This document shows, one piece after another, positions 17,893 to 27,324 of a stretch of 64,000 bases of DNA; within the stretch, counting starts at the first letter, position 1; each line of letters begins with the position of its first letter. The translations under genes were made by a program, and so were the position numbers. The notes beneath the pieces were generated by a model that saw only the letters and a program-made list of their open reading frames with translations, was not told the origin of the DNA and did no database searches. The DNA comes from Aliivibrio fischeri ATCC 7744 = JCM 18803 = DSM 507 (GTDB lineage Bacteria > Pseudomonadota > Gammaproteobacteria > Enterobacterales > Vibrionaceae): NCBI RefSeq assembly GCF_023983475.1, contig NZ_CP092713.1, positions 744,001 through 808,000 of the forward strand, written 5' to 3'.

Positions 17893-18675
17893 ATGGCTAT
17901 TATTTCAGATGAAACTAAATTTGATGCAGATAAATTGCCCGCAGATGTGATTGGTATTGCTGCTGATGTTGGTCGTCATGATTCAGGGATGCACTATCAT
18001 CAGAAAGGGCAATTATTGTATGCACCTGAAGGCTGTATGAGTTTTGCTTTATCTCATTCAATGTGTGTTTTGCCACCCACAAAAGCCGTTTGGATACCAG
18101 CGAATACACCTCACCGAGCGTTTATGACAAATGTTGTAGCGTACCGATCGTTGTATTTTGATTGTGATAAGTTCCCATGTCCTGAAGACATTGTGATGAT
18201 CGAGGTGGACGAATTACTTAGAGCGTTAATTAATAAGATGGCAATGTGGCCATGGGATAAACCCAAATCAGAAACGTTACACACAACAGCACTCTTTTGG
18301 GAATCTTTTTATGAAGCACATCAACAACCGTTTAGTTTACCTTTGCCTACAGAAAAACGTTTAATCACATTTAGTGAGCAGGTACAGAAACCGGATTTTC
18401 TCGCTCCAGATCTGCAAACATTGTCTAAAAAGATAGGAGCAAGCAGTAAAACGATTACTCGATTATTTAAAAAAGAAACTGGAATGTCATATCAGGAATG
18501 GAAGCAACAATGGAGAGTGTTAAAATCAATCGAGTTATTATGTGAGAATACGCAAGTAAGTGATGTTGCATTTCAGTTGGATTTTTCATCTGACAGTGCT
18601 TTTATTTCCTTCTTTAAAAAGCAAGTAGGGCAGACTCCTCTAGCGTTTATTAAGCAGAAACAGAATAAAAAGTGA
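17893..18675 (+). CDS. AraC-family transcriptional regulator
   Basis: A 260-residue regulator. The N-terminal cupin-like sensor includes HYHQKGQLLYAPEG and PPTKAVWIPANTPHRA. The C-terminal double HTH covers about residues 160-255 (LQTLSKKIGASSKTITRLF, then VSDVAFQLDFSSDSAFISFF). The layout matches the NimR/YeaM group, which controls an adjacent divergent MFS gene. It probably regulates the pump encoded on the other strand. Its stop codon lies within a CRP-like palindrome at 18671-18686. Confidence 0.9.
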   Translation: MAIISDETKFDADKLPADVIGIAADVGRHDSGMHYHQKGQLLYAPEGCMSFALSHSMCVLPPTKAVWIPANTPHRAFMTNVVAYRSLYFDCDKFPCPEDIVMIEVDELLRALINKMAMWPWDKPKSETLHTTALFWESFYEAHQQPFSLPLPTEKRLITFSEQVQKPDFLAPDLQTLSKKIGASSKTITRLFKKETGMSYQEWKQQWRVLKSIELLCENTQVSDVAFQLDFSSDSAFISFFKKQVGQTPLAFIKQKQNKK

Positions 18676-18686
18676 TGGAAATCACA
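18671..18686. promoter_or_regulatory. CRP-like site at the end of the AraC-family gene
   Basis: AGTGA-TGGAAA-TCACA matches the CRP core TGTGA-N6-TCACA at nine of ten conserved positions. A possible -10 (TATACT, 18695-18700) follows. That places the site centre near -28, where CRP would block rather than activate transcription of ybiT. Function is inferred from the match only. Confidence 0.35.
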
Positions 18687-18713
18687 AATGCTGCTATACT
18701 CCCCCTAAATTTG

Positions 18714-18741
18714 AAAAGCTGGTTTTTGTGCCAGCTTTTTT
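18714..18741 (+). terminator. Intrinsic terminator (or attenuator) upstream of ybiT
   Basis: AAAAGCTGG (18714-18722), an 8-base loop and CCAGCTTTTTT (18731-18741) form a clear rho-independent terminator. It ends the AraC-family transcript. Because it lies only 32 bp before the ybiT start and after a possible TATACT -10, it could also attenuate ybiT. Confidence 0.75.
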
Positions 18742-18772
18742 CTGTCTCATTGATCAATAATTGGAATGTACT

Positions 18773-20368
18773 GTGCTAACGACTGCTAACATCACAATGC
18801 AATTTGGCGATAAGCCACTTTTTGAAAATATTTCTGTTAAGTTTGGTAACGGTAACCGTTACGGTTTAATCGGCGCGAATGGCTGTGGTAAATCTACCTT
18901 TATGAAAATCTTGGGTGGAGAGTTGGAGCAATCAGCTGGTACAGTATCAACTGATCCTAATGAGCGTATGGCTAAATTAGGTCAAGATCAGTTCGCATTT
19001 GAAGAATACACAGTAATTGACACTGTTATCATGGGTCATAAAGAACTGTGGAAAATCAAAGAAGAACGCGACCGTATCTATTCTTTACCAGAAATGTCTG
19101 ATGAAGATGGTATGCGTGTTGGTGATTTAGAAACTGAATTCGCTGAAATGGATGGCTACTCTGCTGAAGCTCGTGCAGGTGAACTTCTATTAGGTTTAGG
19201 TCTTCCTGAATCACAGCACTTTGGTTTAATGAGTGAGGTTGCTCCTGGTCTTAAAGTTCGTGTTCTTTTAGCACAAGTTCTATTCGCAGAACCAGATATC
19301 ATGCTTCTTGACGAACCAACGAACAACTTGGACATGCACACTATCGCGTGGTTAGAAGATATCCTTCTTGCTCGTAACTGTACAATGATCATCATCTCGC
19401 ACGACCGTCATTTCTTAAACTCAGTATGTACGCACATGGCTGACTTAGATTACGGTGAGCTTTGCCTGTTCCCAGGTAACTACGATGAGTACATGACAGC
19501 AGCAGAACAAGCTCGTGAACAACTTCAAGCAGATAATGCGAAGAAGAAAGCACAAATTGCTGACTTACAAACGTTCGTAAGCCGTTTCTCTGCAAACGCA
19601 TCAAAAGCGAAACAAGCAACCTCTCGTCAAAAACAACTGGATAAAATTCAATTAACTGAGATCAAAGCATCAAGCCGTCAATCTCCATTTATCCGTTTTG
19701 ACCAAGAGAAACCACTTTTCCGTAATGCGTTAGAAGTGGAAGGTTTAAAACAAGGTTACGGCGAAAACATTTTAATCAACGGTGTAAACCTAATGGTTGA
19801 AGTGGGTGAGCGTATCGCGATCATCGGTGAGAATGGTATCGGTAAATCAACGTTCTTAAACACGTTAGCTGGTGCAATGGAACCAATGTCAGGCATGATC
19901 AAATGGTCTGAAAACAACAATATCGGCTTCTATGCTCAAGATCACGGCCACGACTTTGCAGAAGATCTAAACCTATTAGATTGGATGGGTCAGTGGAAAC
20001 AAGAAGGCGATGACGAACAAGTGGTTCGTGGCATTCTTGGTCGTATGCTTTTCTCTCAAAACGACATTAAGAAATCAGTTAAAGTGATTTCTGGTGGTGA
20101 GCAAGGTCGTATGTTATTTGGTAAGCTGATCATGCAAAAGCCAAACATCCTTCTTATGGATGAACCAACAAACCACATGGATATGGAATCAATTGAAGCA
20201 TTGAACTTGGCTCTAGAGAACTACAAAGGTACATTAATGTTTGTATCTCATGACCGTCAGTTCGTATCTTCAATTGCAACACGCATCATCGAAATCACAA
20301 AAGATGGCGTGAACGATTTCCACGGTACATACGAAGAATACCTAAAGAAACAAGGTCTTAAAGGTTAA
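18773..20368 (+). CDS. ybiT: ABC-F family ATPase, YbiT type
   Basis: A cytoplasmic protein with two ABC ATPase domains and no membrane part. It has Walker [10 protein letters not shown] and GENGIGKST, Walker B LLDEPTNN and LMDEPTNH, and the PtIM-type linker [18 protein letters not shown] between the domains. ABC-F proteins act on ribosomes. Similarity to E. coli YbiT runs end to end as I recall that sequence. The GTG at 18773 is chosen because it gives [12 protein letters not shown], the YbiT N-terminus, and 531 residues (E. coli 530), with GGA about 8 bases upstream. The frame also opens four codons earlier at a TTG. Confidence 0.93.
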   Translation: MLTTANITMQFGDKPLFENISVKFGNGNRYGLIGANGCGKSTFMKILGGELEQSAGTVSTDPNERMAKLGQDQFAFEEYTVIDTVIMGHKELWKIKEERDRIYSLPEMSDEDGMRVGDLETEFAEMDGYSAEARAGELLLGLGLPESQHFGLMSEVAPGLKVRVLLAQVLFAEPDIMLLDEPTNNLDMHTIAWLEDILLARNCTMIIISHDRHFLNSVCTHMADLDYGELCLFPGNYDEYMTAAEQAREQLQADNAKKKAQIADLQTFVSRFSANASKAKQATSRQKQLDKIQLTEIKASSRQSPFIRFDQEKPLFRNALEVEGLKQGYGENILINGVNLMVEVGERIAIIGENGIGKSTFLNTLAGAMEPMSGMIKWSENNNIGFYAQDHGHDFAEDLNLLDWMGQWKQEGDDEQVVRGILGRMLFSQNDIKKSVKVISGGEQGRMLFGKLIMQKPNILLMDEPTNHMDMESIEALNLALENYKGTLMFVSHDRQFVSSIATRIIEITKDGVNDFHGTYEEYLKKQGLKG

Positions 20369-20395
20369 TTCCTGATTTTCCTTTAATCAAATTAA

Positions 20396-20427
20396 ATGGA
20401 AGCGACTCATCGCTTCCATTTTTTTTG
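20396..20427 (+). terminator. Terminator after ybiT
   Basis: ATGGAAGCGA (20396-20405), loop CTCA, TCGCTTCCAT (20410-20419) and a run of T form a strong rho-independent terminator. Confidence 0.9.
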
Positions 20428-20547
20428 TTTTAAATTCGGCATTATAGAAAAATACTCACTTCTCGATTAAATCCGCTCGAAATCACACTTAATTTTCGTT
20501 TTATCAAAAATTCATTGAAGTAGATCTACATTACAATTTTTACATCT

Positions 20548-20590
20548 TGAAGTTAAACTCCATAATGTTATCTTTTGGAGCATAACTTCA
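20548..20590 (+). promoter_or_regulatory. Long imperfect hairpin in the PTS gene leader
   Basis: TGAAGTTA (20548-20555) pairs with TAACTTCA (20583-20590), and inside it CTCCA (20558-20562) pairs with TGGAG (20576-20580), leaving a 13-base loop. It ends 71 bp before the PTS start. A second palindrome, GTAGATCTAC, lies at 20520-20529. The repeats could be operator sites or an RNA structure. No known regulator motif was matched with confidence. Confidence 0.4.
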
Positions 20591-20661
20591 TAATAATTTA
20601 TTTAGTGAAATAAAAATCAGATTGTTTATTGGTTAGGTCTATTTGTTAACTGGAGATAAAA

Positions 20662-22272
20662 ATGGAAAACATATTTTCAATGCTACAAAGGATTGGTCGA
20701 GCATTTATGCTACCAATAGCAGTGTTGCCGATGGCTGGTATTTTACTGGGAGTCGGTGGGGCGTTTACCAGTGGACCACTGATTGATACATATAATCTAA
20801 CCTTTTTACAGCCCGGTACTGTGGCTAACCAATTTTTGATTCTTTGTTTCAAAGCCGGTTTGTTTGTTTTTATGAATTTACCGCTCTTATTTGCTGTTGG
20901 TGTTGCAATCGGCATGGCAAACAAAAACAAAGAAACAGCTGCAATTTCTGCAGTGATTGGTTTTCTATTATTTCACACCGTTATTGGAACAATATTAGGT
21001 TTCCAGGGATTAACGCCTGAAACGACAACGGTCGATGGACTCATTGCTTTGGGATATGACCCAGTAGAAGCAGTAGGCCTGTCATCTCTTTATACGCATG
21101 AACTAGGAATGTTTACCTTACAAACAGGGGTGTTTGGTGGGATCATCTGCGGTTTATTAGCCGCATATTTAACGAATAAATTCTCAAATAAACAGTTACC
21201 AGATTATTTGGCATTCTTTAGCGGAAACCGTTTAGTTCCAGTAATGACAATGCTTTACTTTATTCCTTTGGCATTTTTGTTTCCGATTATTTGGCCAACT
21301 ATCTTTAAAAGCATTGTTGCAGCAGGTGAGGCATTCTCCGCAATGGGATACATAGGTACATTCTTCTATGGTTCTGGAATGCGTATTCTTAATGTATTTG
21401 GCTTACATCACGCTATTTATCCTCTATTTTGGTATACCGAATTAGGTGGAGTGCAGGAAGTTGCTGGGCAAATGGTTTCTGGTGGTCAGAAAATATTCTT
21501 TGCACAACTTGCTGACCCAACAGTAACGCATTTTAGCTCTGAAGCAACTCGAACAATGACGGGTGGCTTTTTACCTATGATGTTTGGTTTGCCTGCTGCA
21601 GCTTTTGCTATGTATCGTTGTGCCGATGACAAAAATAAAAAGATGGTTAAAGGCATTTTAATTTCGGCAGCGCTAACGTCGTTTTTAACCGGTATTACTG
21701 AGCCATTAGAGTTTACCTTCTTATTTGTTGCTCCTGCATTGTATGCGATTCATGCAGTACTTGAGGGGTTATCTTACATGTTAATGCACATGCTAGATGT
21801 GGCGGTAGGTATTACTTTCTCAAGAGGTCTGATTGATTTTACCTTCTTTGGTCTATTACAAGGTACAGAGAAAACGGACTATCAATGGATTCTGATTTTA
21901 GGACCAATTTATTCACTGGTTTATTACTTTATCTTTAGCTTTATGATCCGTAAGTTCAATTATTCAACTCCAGGGCGAAATGATGCAGATAATAAACTGC
22001 AAACAAGAGACAGTTATAAAAAGAACAAATCATCAGAATTAATTGACGATATCGTGAAGGAACTCGGAGGCATTAACAATATTGAGAGTCTTGATGCATG
22101 TATTACTCGTTTGAGAGTCACAGTAAAAGAGACGGATATTGTCGCCTCTGATGAGGTATGGCGATCATTGCAAGCAAAAGGGGTGATCCGCTCTGGTAAT
22201 GGTGTTCAAATCATTTACGGCACACAAGCGGAGATATATAAGAATCAGATCCTCGATAAGTATAATTTGTAA
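20662..22272 (+). CDS. PTS permease, glucose/maltose-type EIICB
   Basis: A 536-residue membrane transporter that imports and phosphorylates a sugar. The EIIC part (about 1-430) has roughly ten hydrophobic helices and the PTS sugar-binding region (LFWYTEL to GITEPLEFTFLFVAPALY). A linker follows, then an EIIB domain with the phosphorylated Cys480 in DACITRLRV. It has no EIIA domain, so it needs a separate glucose-type EIIA. Overall it resembles MalX/PtsG. A GGAG box lies just before the ATG. It stands alone between two terminators with a long structured leader. Confidence 0.92.
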   Translation: MENIFSMLQRIGRAFMLPIAVLPMAGILLGVGGAFTSGPLIDTYNLTFLQPGTVANQFLILCFKAGLFVFMNLPLLFAVGVAIGMANKNKETAAISAVIGFLLFHTVIGTILGFQGLTPETTTVDGLIALGYDPVEAVGLSSLYTHELGMFTLQTGVFGGIICGLLAAYLTNKFSNKQLPDYLAFFSGNRLVPVMTMLYFIPLAFLFPIIWPTIFKSIVAAGEAFSAMGYIGTFFYGSGMRILNVFGLHHAIYPLFWYTELGGVQEVAGQMVSGGQKIFFAQLADPTVTHFSSEATRTMTGGFLPMMFGLPAAAFAMYRCADDKNKKMVKGILISAALTSFLTGITEPLEFTFLFVAPALYAIHAVLEGLSYMLMHMLDVAVGITFSRGLIDFTFFGLLQGTEKTDYQWILILGPIYSLVYYFIFSFMIRKFNYSTPGRNDADNKLQTRDSYKKNKSSELIDDIVKELGGINNIESLDACITRLRVTVKETDIVASDEVWRSLQAKGVIRSGNGVQIIYGTQAEIYKNQILDKYNL

Positions 22273-22298
22273 CTGTATTATTTGATTCACTTTTAAAG

Positions 22299-22329
22299 CG
22301 GAAGATCCAATAGGGTCTTCCGTTTTTTG
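22299..22329 (+). terminator. Terminator after the PTS gene
   Basis: CGGAAGATCC (22299-22308), loop AATA and GGGTCTTCCG (22313-22322) with one G-U pair are followed by six T. Confidence 0.85.
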
Positions 22330-22465
22330 TTTTTAAGTGTTTATTTGTTATTAGGTTAACTACGAGTTTTATCGCATTGCTTAACTGCGTTACGTTACTT
22401 TGTTGGGCCGTAACTGATACCATTAAGCTAATTGTATTTATTACTGATTAATAAAGAATTTGATT

Positions 22466-23227
22466 ATGATGAAAAAAGCATTGTTGTTGATAGCAATAAC
22501 CCACACGGTAGTCGCGAACGCGAGTGATTTAAGCTCGGCTCAAGCAATTCAAAATAAAACAAATACCGAAGCTTCTCAAAGCCAAACGCGTATCAATAAG
22601 AGTGCAGATAATACACTGTCATATCAGGCAGATATTGAACAACTAGAAGATGAGTTAAAAAACCTAGATGTTTATCGTAAGCATTTAACCGCATTAGTTG
22701 ATGATCAGCATCGTGAATTAAAGAATATTAATCAACAAATTTCAGACATTGAGCAAACAAGACAAGGTGTTGTGCCTTTGATGTATAAAATGATCGATGG
22801 TTTGAAAAATACGGTTAAAAATGACAAGCCACTTCGTGCAGAACAACGTTATCAGCGTATTGAAAAGTTAGAAACAATGATGACCATTGCGAATGTGAGC
22901 GATGCTGAGAAATATCGTCGTATTTTAGAGGCGTATCAAATCGAGCTAGATTATGGGACCAAGCTTGGAGTTTATCAGGGAGAAATTTCTTTTGATAATG
23001 GTAAGAAAATTCAAGCAAATATCCTTTATTTAGGCCGCATATCCTTAATTGCGCGTAACTTTAACCAAGATAAATATTGGACTTGGGATCAGAAAGCAAA
23101 AGCGTGGATCTTATTAGATTCCTCGTTGAATTCTGAGTTAGATAAAGCTTATGCGGTAGCAAATAAAGAAATCGCCCCAAGTTTGCTTACTTTACCTGTA
23201 TCACTAAATATTGCGGAGAAGAAATAA
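22466..23227 (+). CDS. DUF3450-type periplasmic coiled-coil protein of the TonB2 cluster
   Basis: A 253-residue exported protein. A signal peptide (MMKKALLLIAITHTVVANA) is followed by a long coiled coil (about residues 50-110, ending in an IEQTRQGVVPLM segment). A conserved C-terminal domain contains LEAYQIELDYG and LGRISLIARN. This matches DUF3450, found as the first gene of Vibrio TonB2-type clusters. The start is the ATG at 22466 or the next one at 22469; a TTG at 22460 also opens the frame. Its stop precedes the ttpC-like start by one base, so it heads a tightly coupled six-gene operon. Confidence 0.85.
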   Translation: MMKKALLLIAITHTVVANASDLSSAQAIQNKTNTEASQSQTRINKSADNTLSYQADIEQLEDELKNLDVYRKHLTALVDDQHRELKNINQQISDIEQTRQGVVPLMYKMIDGLKNTVKNDKPLRAEQRYQRIEKLETMMTIANVSDAEKYRRILEAYQIELDYGTKLGVYQGEISFDNGKKIQANILYLGRISLIARNFNQDKYWTWDQKAKAWILLDSSLNSELDKAYAVANKEIAPSLLTLPVSLNIAEKK

Positions 23228-23228
23228 A

Positions 23229-24581
23229 ATGAATTATGTAGTAAAACTTCTTTGCATCGGTTTATTAAGTCTTTCGTTTACTGCGAGTGCTCAAAGTGAG
23301 TTAACAAAGAGTGCACAGACCCATAATAAAGAACAAGCAACACATAATGCTCAAAGAGAATCTGGTTTTAAATTAACAGAAAAAGAATACTTAGCTCAAA
23401 AGAAAGCGCTAGAAGAGCGTAAACGCAAAGTTCAAAATCAAATAGATATGCTAGCGAAAACTTTCAGTAAAAACGAAGGTGAATTAGCTAAACAAGAAGA
23501 AAAACTACGCTTAGATACAGGGAGCTTAGGTGAGCTATTTGGCGTGGTTAGACAAGCGGCAAAAGAGTTAGAAAGTGAAAACCAAACCAGTGTTACTGGA
23601 GCGGATAGCACGCAATATTCGCAGGCGGTCACAAGCATCGTTGCTGCAAAAACATTACCTACGTTACCTCAGTTAACGGATCTATGGCTAAGTATGGATG
23701 AGCAGATCCAAGCAAGTGCTGAATTAAAAGAAACAGAGGTAAAGGTGATTGATGGGGAAGGGAATATCGCTCCACAATTAGCGTACCGTATTGGTTCTAT
23801 TGGCTTAATCTCTGAACAAGGTTATTTACATTGGGATGGTAAACGTCAAGACGCCACTTATTACAGTAAACAACCTGAAAATGGACCAAGGCTAAACTCT
23901 CTATCTGAACTGTCAGAAGGAAATGTCGAGACGATGATTGTCGATCCTTCAAGAGGTTTTATGCTAGATCAATTGGCACTAACGCCAAGTTTATTTGAGA
24001 GATTACAAGCAGGTGGTGTCGTTGGTCAGATTATTCTTGCCTTACTTGCTATCGGCTTAATTATTGCGATATTTAGAGGAAGTAAACTTGCTCTTGTACA
24101 GCAGCAAATCAAAAAACAGTTAAAGACACCCGAAACCCCTACAAATAATCCATTAGGAAGAATTTTATCTGTTTATGATGAAGAAAAGCATCGTAATGTA
24201 GAGTCTCTTGAATTACGACTATTAGAAGCGATAGTCGATGAACAGCAAGGACTTGAAAAAGGTCTTTCAATGCTCAAGCTACTTGCTGCACTAGCACCGA
24301 TGTTAGGGCTATTAGGAACCGTAACAGGCATGATTGAAACTTTCCAAGTGATTACTCAGTTTGGTAATGGTGATCCTAAAGTGATGGCTGGGGGAATATC
24401 CATGGCACTTGTTACTACCGTTCTTGGTTTAGTCGCAGCAATGCCGTTACTATTTGCACACAATATCTTAAGTACTCAAGCTGAAAATATTCGTAGTATT
24501 TTAGAAAAACAAGGTATTGGTTTAGTGGCGATTCAAGCTGAAAAACAACAAGCAAAATCGACTGTAGGAAATGAGATCTAA
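23229..24581 (+). CDS. ttpC: TtpC-like MotA/TolQ/ExbB family protein with periplasmic coiled coil
   Basis: A 450-residue inner-membrane protein. A signal peptide (MNYVVKLLCIGLLSLSFTASA) leads to a periplasmic region with a coiled coil (about 45-110). A transmembrane helix follows (about 258-285, VVGQIILALLAIGLIIAIF). The MotA/TolQ/ExbB domain at the C-terminus contains LAPMLGLLGTVTGMIETF. TtpC is the additional component that Vibrio TonB2 systems need beside ExbB2/ExbD2. The ATG at 23229 is preferred to an upstream TTG that would overlap the previous gene. The stop overlaps the exbB start. Confidence 0.88.
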   Translation: MNYVVKLLCIGLLSLSFTASAQSELTKSAQTHNKEQATHNAQRESGFKLTEKEYLAQKKALEERKRKVQNQIDMLAKTFSKNEGELAKQEEKLRLDTGSLGELFGVVRQAAKELESENQTSVTGADSTQYSQAVTSIVAAKTLPTLPQLTDLWLSMDEQIQASAELKETEVKVIDGEGNIAPQLAYRIGSIGLISEQGYLHWDGKRQDATYYSKQPENGPRLNSLSELSEGNVETMIVDPSRGFMLDQLALTPSLFERLQAGGVVGQIILALLAIGLIIAIFRGSKLALVQQQIKKQLKTPETPTNNPLGRILSVYDEEKHRNVESLELRLLEAIVDEQQGLEKGLSMLKLLAALAPMLGLLGTVTGMIETFQVITQFGNGDPKVMAGGISMALVTTVLGLVAAMPLLFAHNILSTQAENIRSILEKQGIGLVAIQAEKQQAKSTVGNEI

Positions 24582-25114
24582 TGGCAGTGTCATGGTTACA
24601 TAATTGGCTTGATACCTTAATGCAGTTTATGGAGCAGGGCGGACAGATTCTGTGGTGGCTTGCTGCTGTTGTCATTGTATGTTGGTTGTTTGTCGTTGAG
24701 CGGGTAATTTACTTGTTTTTTTACTTTCCAAAGCGACGTCAATTATGGATCTCGCAATGGCATCAACGTGAAGAGCATGATTCTTGGCATGCTCATGCAA
24801 TTCGAGATAGTTGGCTAAATCAAGCGCATATAGAACTTAATCAGCATTTGAATTTTATTAAATGGTTAGTGTCAATTTGCCCAATGCTTGGATTATTAGG
24901 CACAGTAACAGGAATGATTTCCGTGTTTGATGTGATGGCAACATTAGGCAGTAGCCAGCCTAAGCTAATGGCATCGGGTATTTCTTTAGCGACATTGCCT
25001 ACAATGGCTGGAATGGTTGCAGCACTAGCTGGCCTATTTGTTCATGCTCGACTTTCAAAGACCTGCCGTTTACGTGAATTAAAACTTGAAAAATCATTAA
25101 GGAGTCCGAAATGA
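24581..25114 (+). CDS. exbB2: ExbB-type proton channel subunit (TonB2 type)
   Basis: A 177-residue MotA/TolQ/ExbB protein with three membrane segments. The first is near ILWWLAAVVIVCWLFVVERV. The conserved pair follows (ISPMLGLLGTVTG-like ICPMLGLLGTVTGM, and LATLPTMAGMVAALAGLF). With ExbD it uses the proton gradient to energise TonB. Its start overlaps the ttpC stop (TAATG) and its stop overlaps exbD (ATGA). Confidence 0.92.
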   Translation: MAVSWLHNWLDTLMQFMEQGGQILWWLAAVVIVCWLFVVERVIYLFFYFPKRRQLWISQWHQREEHDSWHAHAIRDSWLNQAHIELNQHLNFIKWLVSICPMLGLLGTVTGMISVFDVMATLGSSQPKLMASGISLATLPTMAGMVAALAGLFVHARLSKTCRLRELKLEKSLRSPK

Positions 25115-25515
25115 GACTCGGAAGACGTGATACAAAAACAGAAGAAGCACAAATCGATCTTACTTCCATGTTAGATATCGTATTTATTATGTTGATCTTT
25201 TTCATTGTAACCAGTTCGTTTGTACGTGAATCAGGGGTTGAGGTAAATCGACCAGAAGCATCGAATGTGGTTAGCCAGAAAGACGCAGGCATATTTATTG
25301 CGATTAATTCATCAAATGACATTTATATCGATAAGAGGGTAGTAGATGTAGAGCGTGTGCAAGCCACTCTTGAGCATTTGCTATTAGAGCAACCTGAAGC
25401 CTCACTAGTGATTCAAGCTGACGAACATGCTTATAACGGAACGGTTGTAAAAGTAATGGATGCTGCAAAAGGTGCTGGTGTTAAGCAAATCGCATTAGCA
25501 GCGGAGAAGCGATAA
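25111..25515 (+). CDS. exbD2: ExbD/TolR family protein (TonB2 type)
   Basis: A 134-residue single-span membrane protein. The helix LDIVFIMLIFFIVTSSF carries the Asp near its start that takes part in proton transfer in ExbD/TolR. A periplasmic domain follows (DKRVVDVERVQATLEHLL). It forms the energy-harvesting complex with ExbB. It overlaps exbB by 4 bp and tonB by 1 bp. Confidence 0.93.
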   Translation: MRLGRRDTKTEEAQIDLTSMLDIVFIMLIFFIVTSSFVRESGVEVNRPEASNVVSQKDAGIFIAINSSNDIYIDKRVVDVERVQATLEHLLLEQPEASLVIQADEHAYNGTVVKVMDAAKGAGVKQIALAAEKR

Positions 25516-26135
25516 TGTTTAGGTTATTAATGGCGTTGCCAATTGCTGTTGCCATTAGTATCGCTTTGTTTTCTTTAATGGCATGGATGGTTGATAATGG
25601 TAATCAAGCAAAGCCTGAGGCAAGTGAACAGTTAAGCTTTACCATGATGATGGTTGAACCGGAAAGTGAGATACAGCGTCGCCAACGTTCTGTACCAGAG
25701 CAGCCTAAACCATTAGAGCAGCCGCCAGAAGCAAAGCTTTTACAGTCTCAATCTGACGTTTCTTCAGTGATGCCTGTGACACCAATGTCTTCATCTGGCT
25801 TAGATACCGCAATAAATGGCTTAAAAATTAGCGCACCAACATTTGGAAGTTTTAAAACAAATCAACAAGCGATGCCTTTGTATCGGGTTGAGCCTAAATA
25901 TCCAAGCCGTGCTTTAAAACGACGTATTGAAGGCTATGTGATTATGTCATTCTCTATTGATGAGACAGGGAAGCCATTTGCGATTTCTGTACAAGAAGCA
26001 AAGCCAAAACGACTATTTGATCGTGATGCGATGCGTGCGTTAAAACAGTGGAAATATCAGCCTAAGTTGGTCGAAGGAAAAGCGATTATTCAGCAAAACC
26101 AAACCGTAAGATTGGAGTTTAAATTAGCCGAATGA
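25515..26135 (+). CDS. tonB2: TonB family energy transducer (TonB2 type)
   Basis: A 206-residue TonB protein. An N-terminal membrane anchor (ALPIAVAISIALFSLMAWMV) is followed by a proline-rich stretch (EQPKPLEQPPEAK). The TonB C-terminal domain (about 115-206) contains YPSRALKRRIEGYV and DRDAMRALKQWKYQP. It spans the periplasm and drives outer-membrane receptors for iron or other ligands. No such receptor is encoded in this window. It is shorter than TonB1-type proteins, as is usual for TonB2. Confidence 0.92.
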   Translation: MFRLLMALPIAVAISIALFSLMAWMVDNGNQAKPEASEQLSFTMMMVEPESEIQRRQRSVPEQPKPLEQPPEAKLLQSQSDVSSVMPVTPMSSSGLDTAINGLKISAPTFGSFKTNQQAMPLYRVEPKYPSRALKRRIEGYVIMSFSIDETGKPFAISVQEAKPKRLFDRDAMRALKQWKYQPKLVEGKAIIQQNQTVRLEFKLAE

Positions 26136-27304
26136 TGAAGAAATTAGTACTAATGAGCATGTTAGTTGCGTGGGCTGTAAATGTACATTCGGCGGGATTA
26201 AGCAAATATACAGCCAATAAAGTGCAAAGAGCACAAAGCTTACAACAGCAAGAAAAGTTAAATGAAGCAATAGAAGTGCTTAGTGGTGTCAATACGTCGA
26301 AAGCTTATGATAGAGCGTTTGTTGCCCGTATGCTGGGTGTTTTTTATTGGGAAAATAATCAAAAATCGTTAGCGATAAAAAAGTTAGATTACGCGGTATC
26401 CAGTGGCGAGTTAAAAGATACTCAAGCATGGGTAACGGAGAGAATGCTTGCAGATCTTTTGTTAATGGATCAACAATATAAAAAAGCACTCCCTCATTAT
26501 TATCAGTTAGTTAAATCGATTCCTAAGAATGAAAAAGAAAATGAACTTTGGCTTAGAATAGCTCAAATTCATTATCAACTCTCGGAATTTAGCTCTACAC
26601 TAAAAGCGATTCAGCGATATGAATCTTATCGCCAGCCAGATTCGTTAACGCCTTTATCACTAAAATTTGGCTCTCAAGTTCAATTAAAACAATGGAAATC
26701 TGTGATCCCAACTTTAGAGCGACTCATTGTACTTGAACCAGAAAAATTGACATGGTGGCGTCAACTTGTGACTGCACATTTACAGTTACATCAAACAAAA
26801 CAAGCATTAAGTGTTTTGATATTAGCAGATAGAAAAGGCTTACCCTTACCTGAACAAGATATTATGTTATTAGCTCAGCTATATGCAAAGCAAGGTATTC
26901 CAGAGCAGGCTGCTATTACGTTGAAGCGTTTATCAAAAGCAAATACAGATGTTGATTTATTGGTTGAACAAGCCGTGTATTGGCAACAAGCAAAAGAATG
27001 GCAGCAATCAATCCTTTATTGGGGGAAAGCAGCTAAAGTTTCTCCACGATATTATTGGCAAGAAGCTCAGTTATTGCTTCAACAAAAAGAGTACCAATTG
27101 GCTTTGGCTTCATTAGCTAAGGTGAAGGATCCTAAGAGAAAACAAGCGGTTTTACTAGCACAAGCAAAAGCATATTATAAGTTGAATCGTATCGAAGAAA
27201 GCTTAATTAAGGCGAAAAAAGCCAATGATATTACCAGTACAAATGAAACAAAAGGCTGGGTTAATTATCTATCAAATCTAAGAAAAGTGAGTGAAGATTC
27301 TTAG
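26132..27304 (+). CDS. TPR-repeat periplasmic protein ending the TonB2 cluster
   Basis: A 390-residue exported protein with a signal peptide (MMKKLVLMSMLVAWAVNVHS) and tandem helical TPR-like repeats for most of its length (for example DRAFVARMLGVFYWENNQ and AKAYYKLNRIEESLIKAKK). TPR genes commonly close TonB2-type clusters in Vibrio; a scaffold role in the complex is an inference. Its start overlaps tonB by 4 bp and a strong terminator follows. Confidence 0.85.
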   Translation: MMKKLVLMSMLVAWAVNVHSAGLSKYTANKVQRAQSLQQQEKLNEAIEVLSGVNTSKAYDRAFVARMLGVFYWENNQKSLAIKKLDYAVSSGELKDTQAWVTERMLADLLLMDQQYKKALPHYYQLVKSIPKNEKENELWLRIAQIHYQLSEFSSTLKAIQRYESYRQPDSLTPLSLKFGSQVQLKQWKSVIPTLERLIVLEPEKLTWWRQLVTAHLQLHQTKQALSVLILADRKGLPLPEQDIMLLAQLYAKQGIPEQAAITLKRLSKANTDVDLLVEQAVYWQQAKEWQQSILYWGKAAKVSPRYYWQEAQLLLQQKEYQLALASLAKVKDPKRKQAVLLAQAKAYYKLNRIEESLIKAKKANDITSTNETKGWVNYLSNLRKVSEDS

Positions 27305-27324
27305 TATGCTAAATTAAGTTTAAG

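Noticed and set aside
20597-20614. TTTATTT-AGTG-AAATAAA as an Mlc/NagC operator before the PTS gene
   Set aside because: The half-sites look right but the 4-bp spacer is much shorter than in known Mlc or NagC sites; in AT-rich DNA it may be chance.
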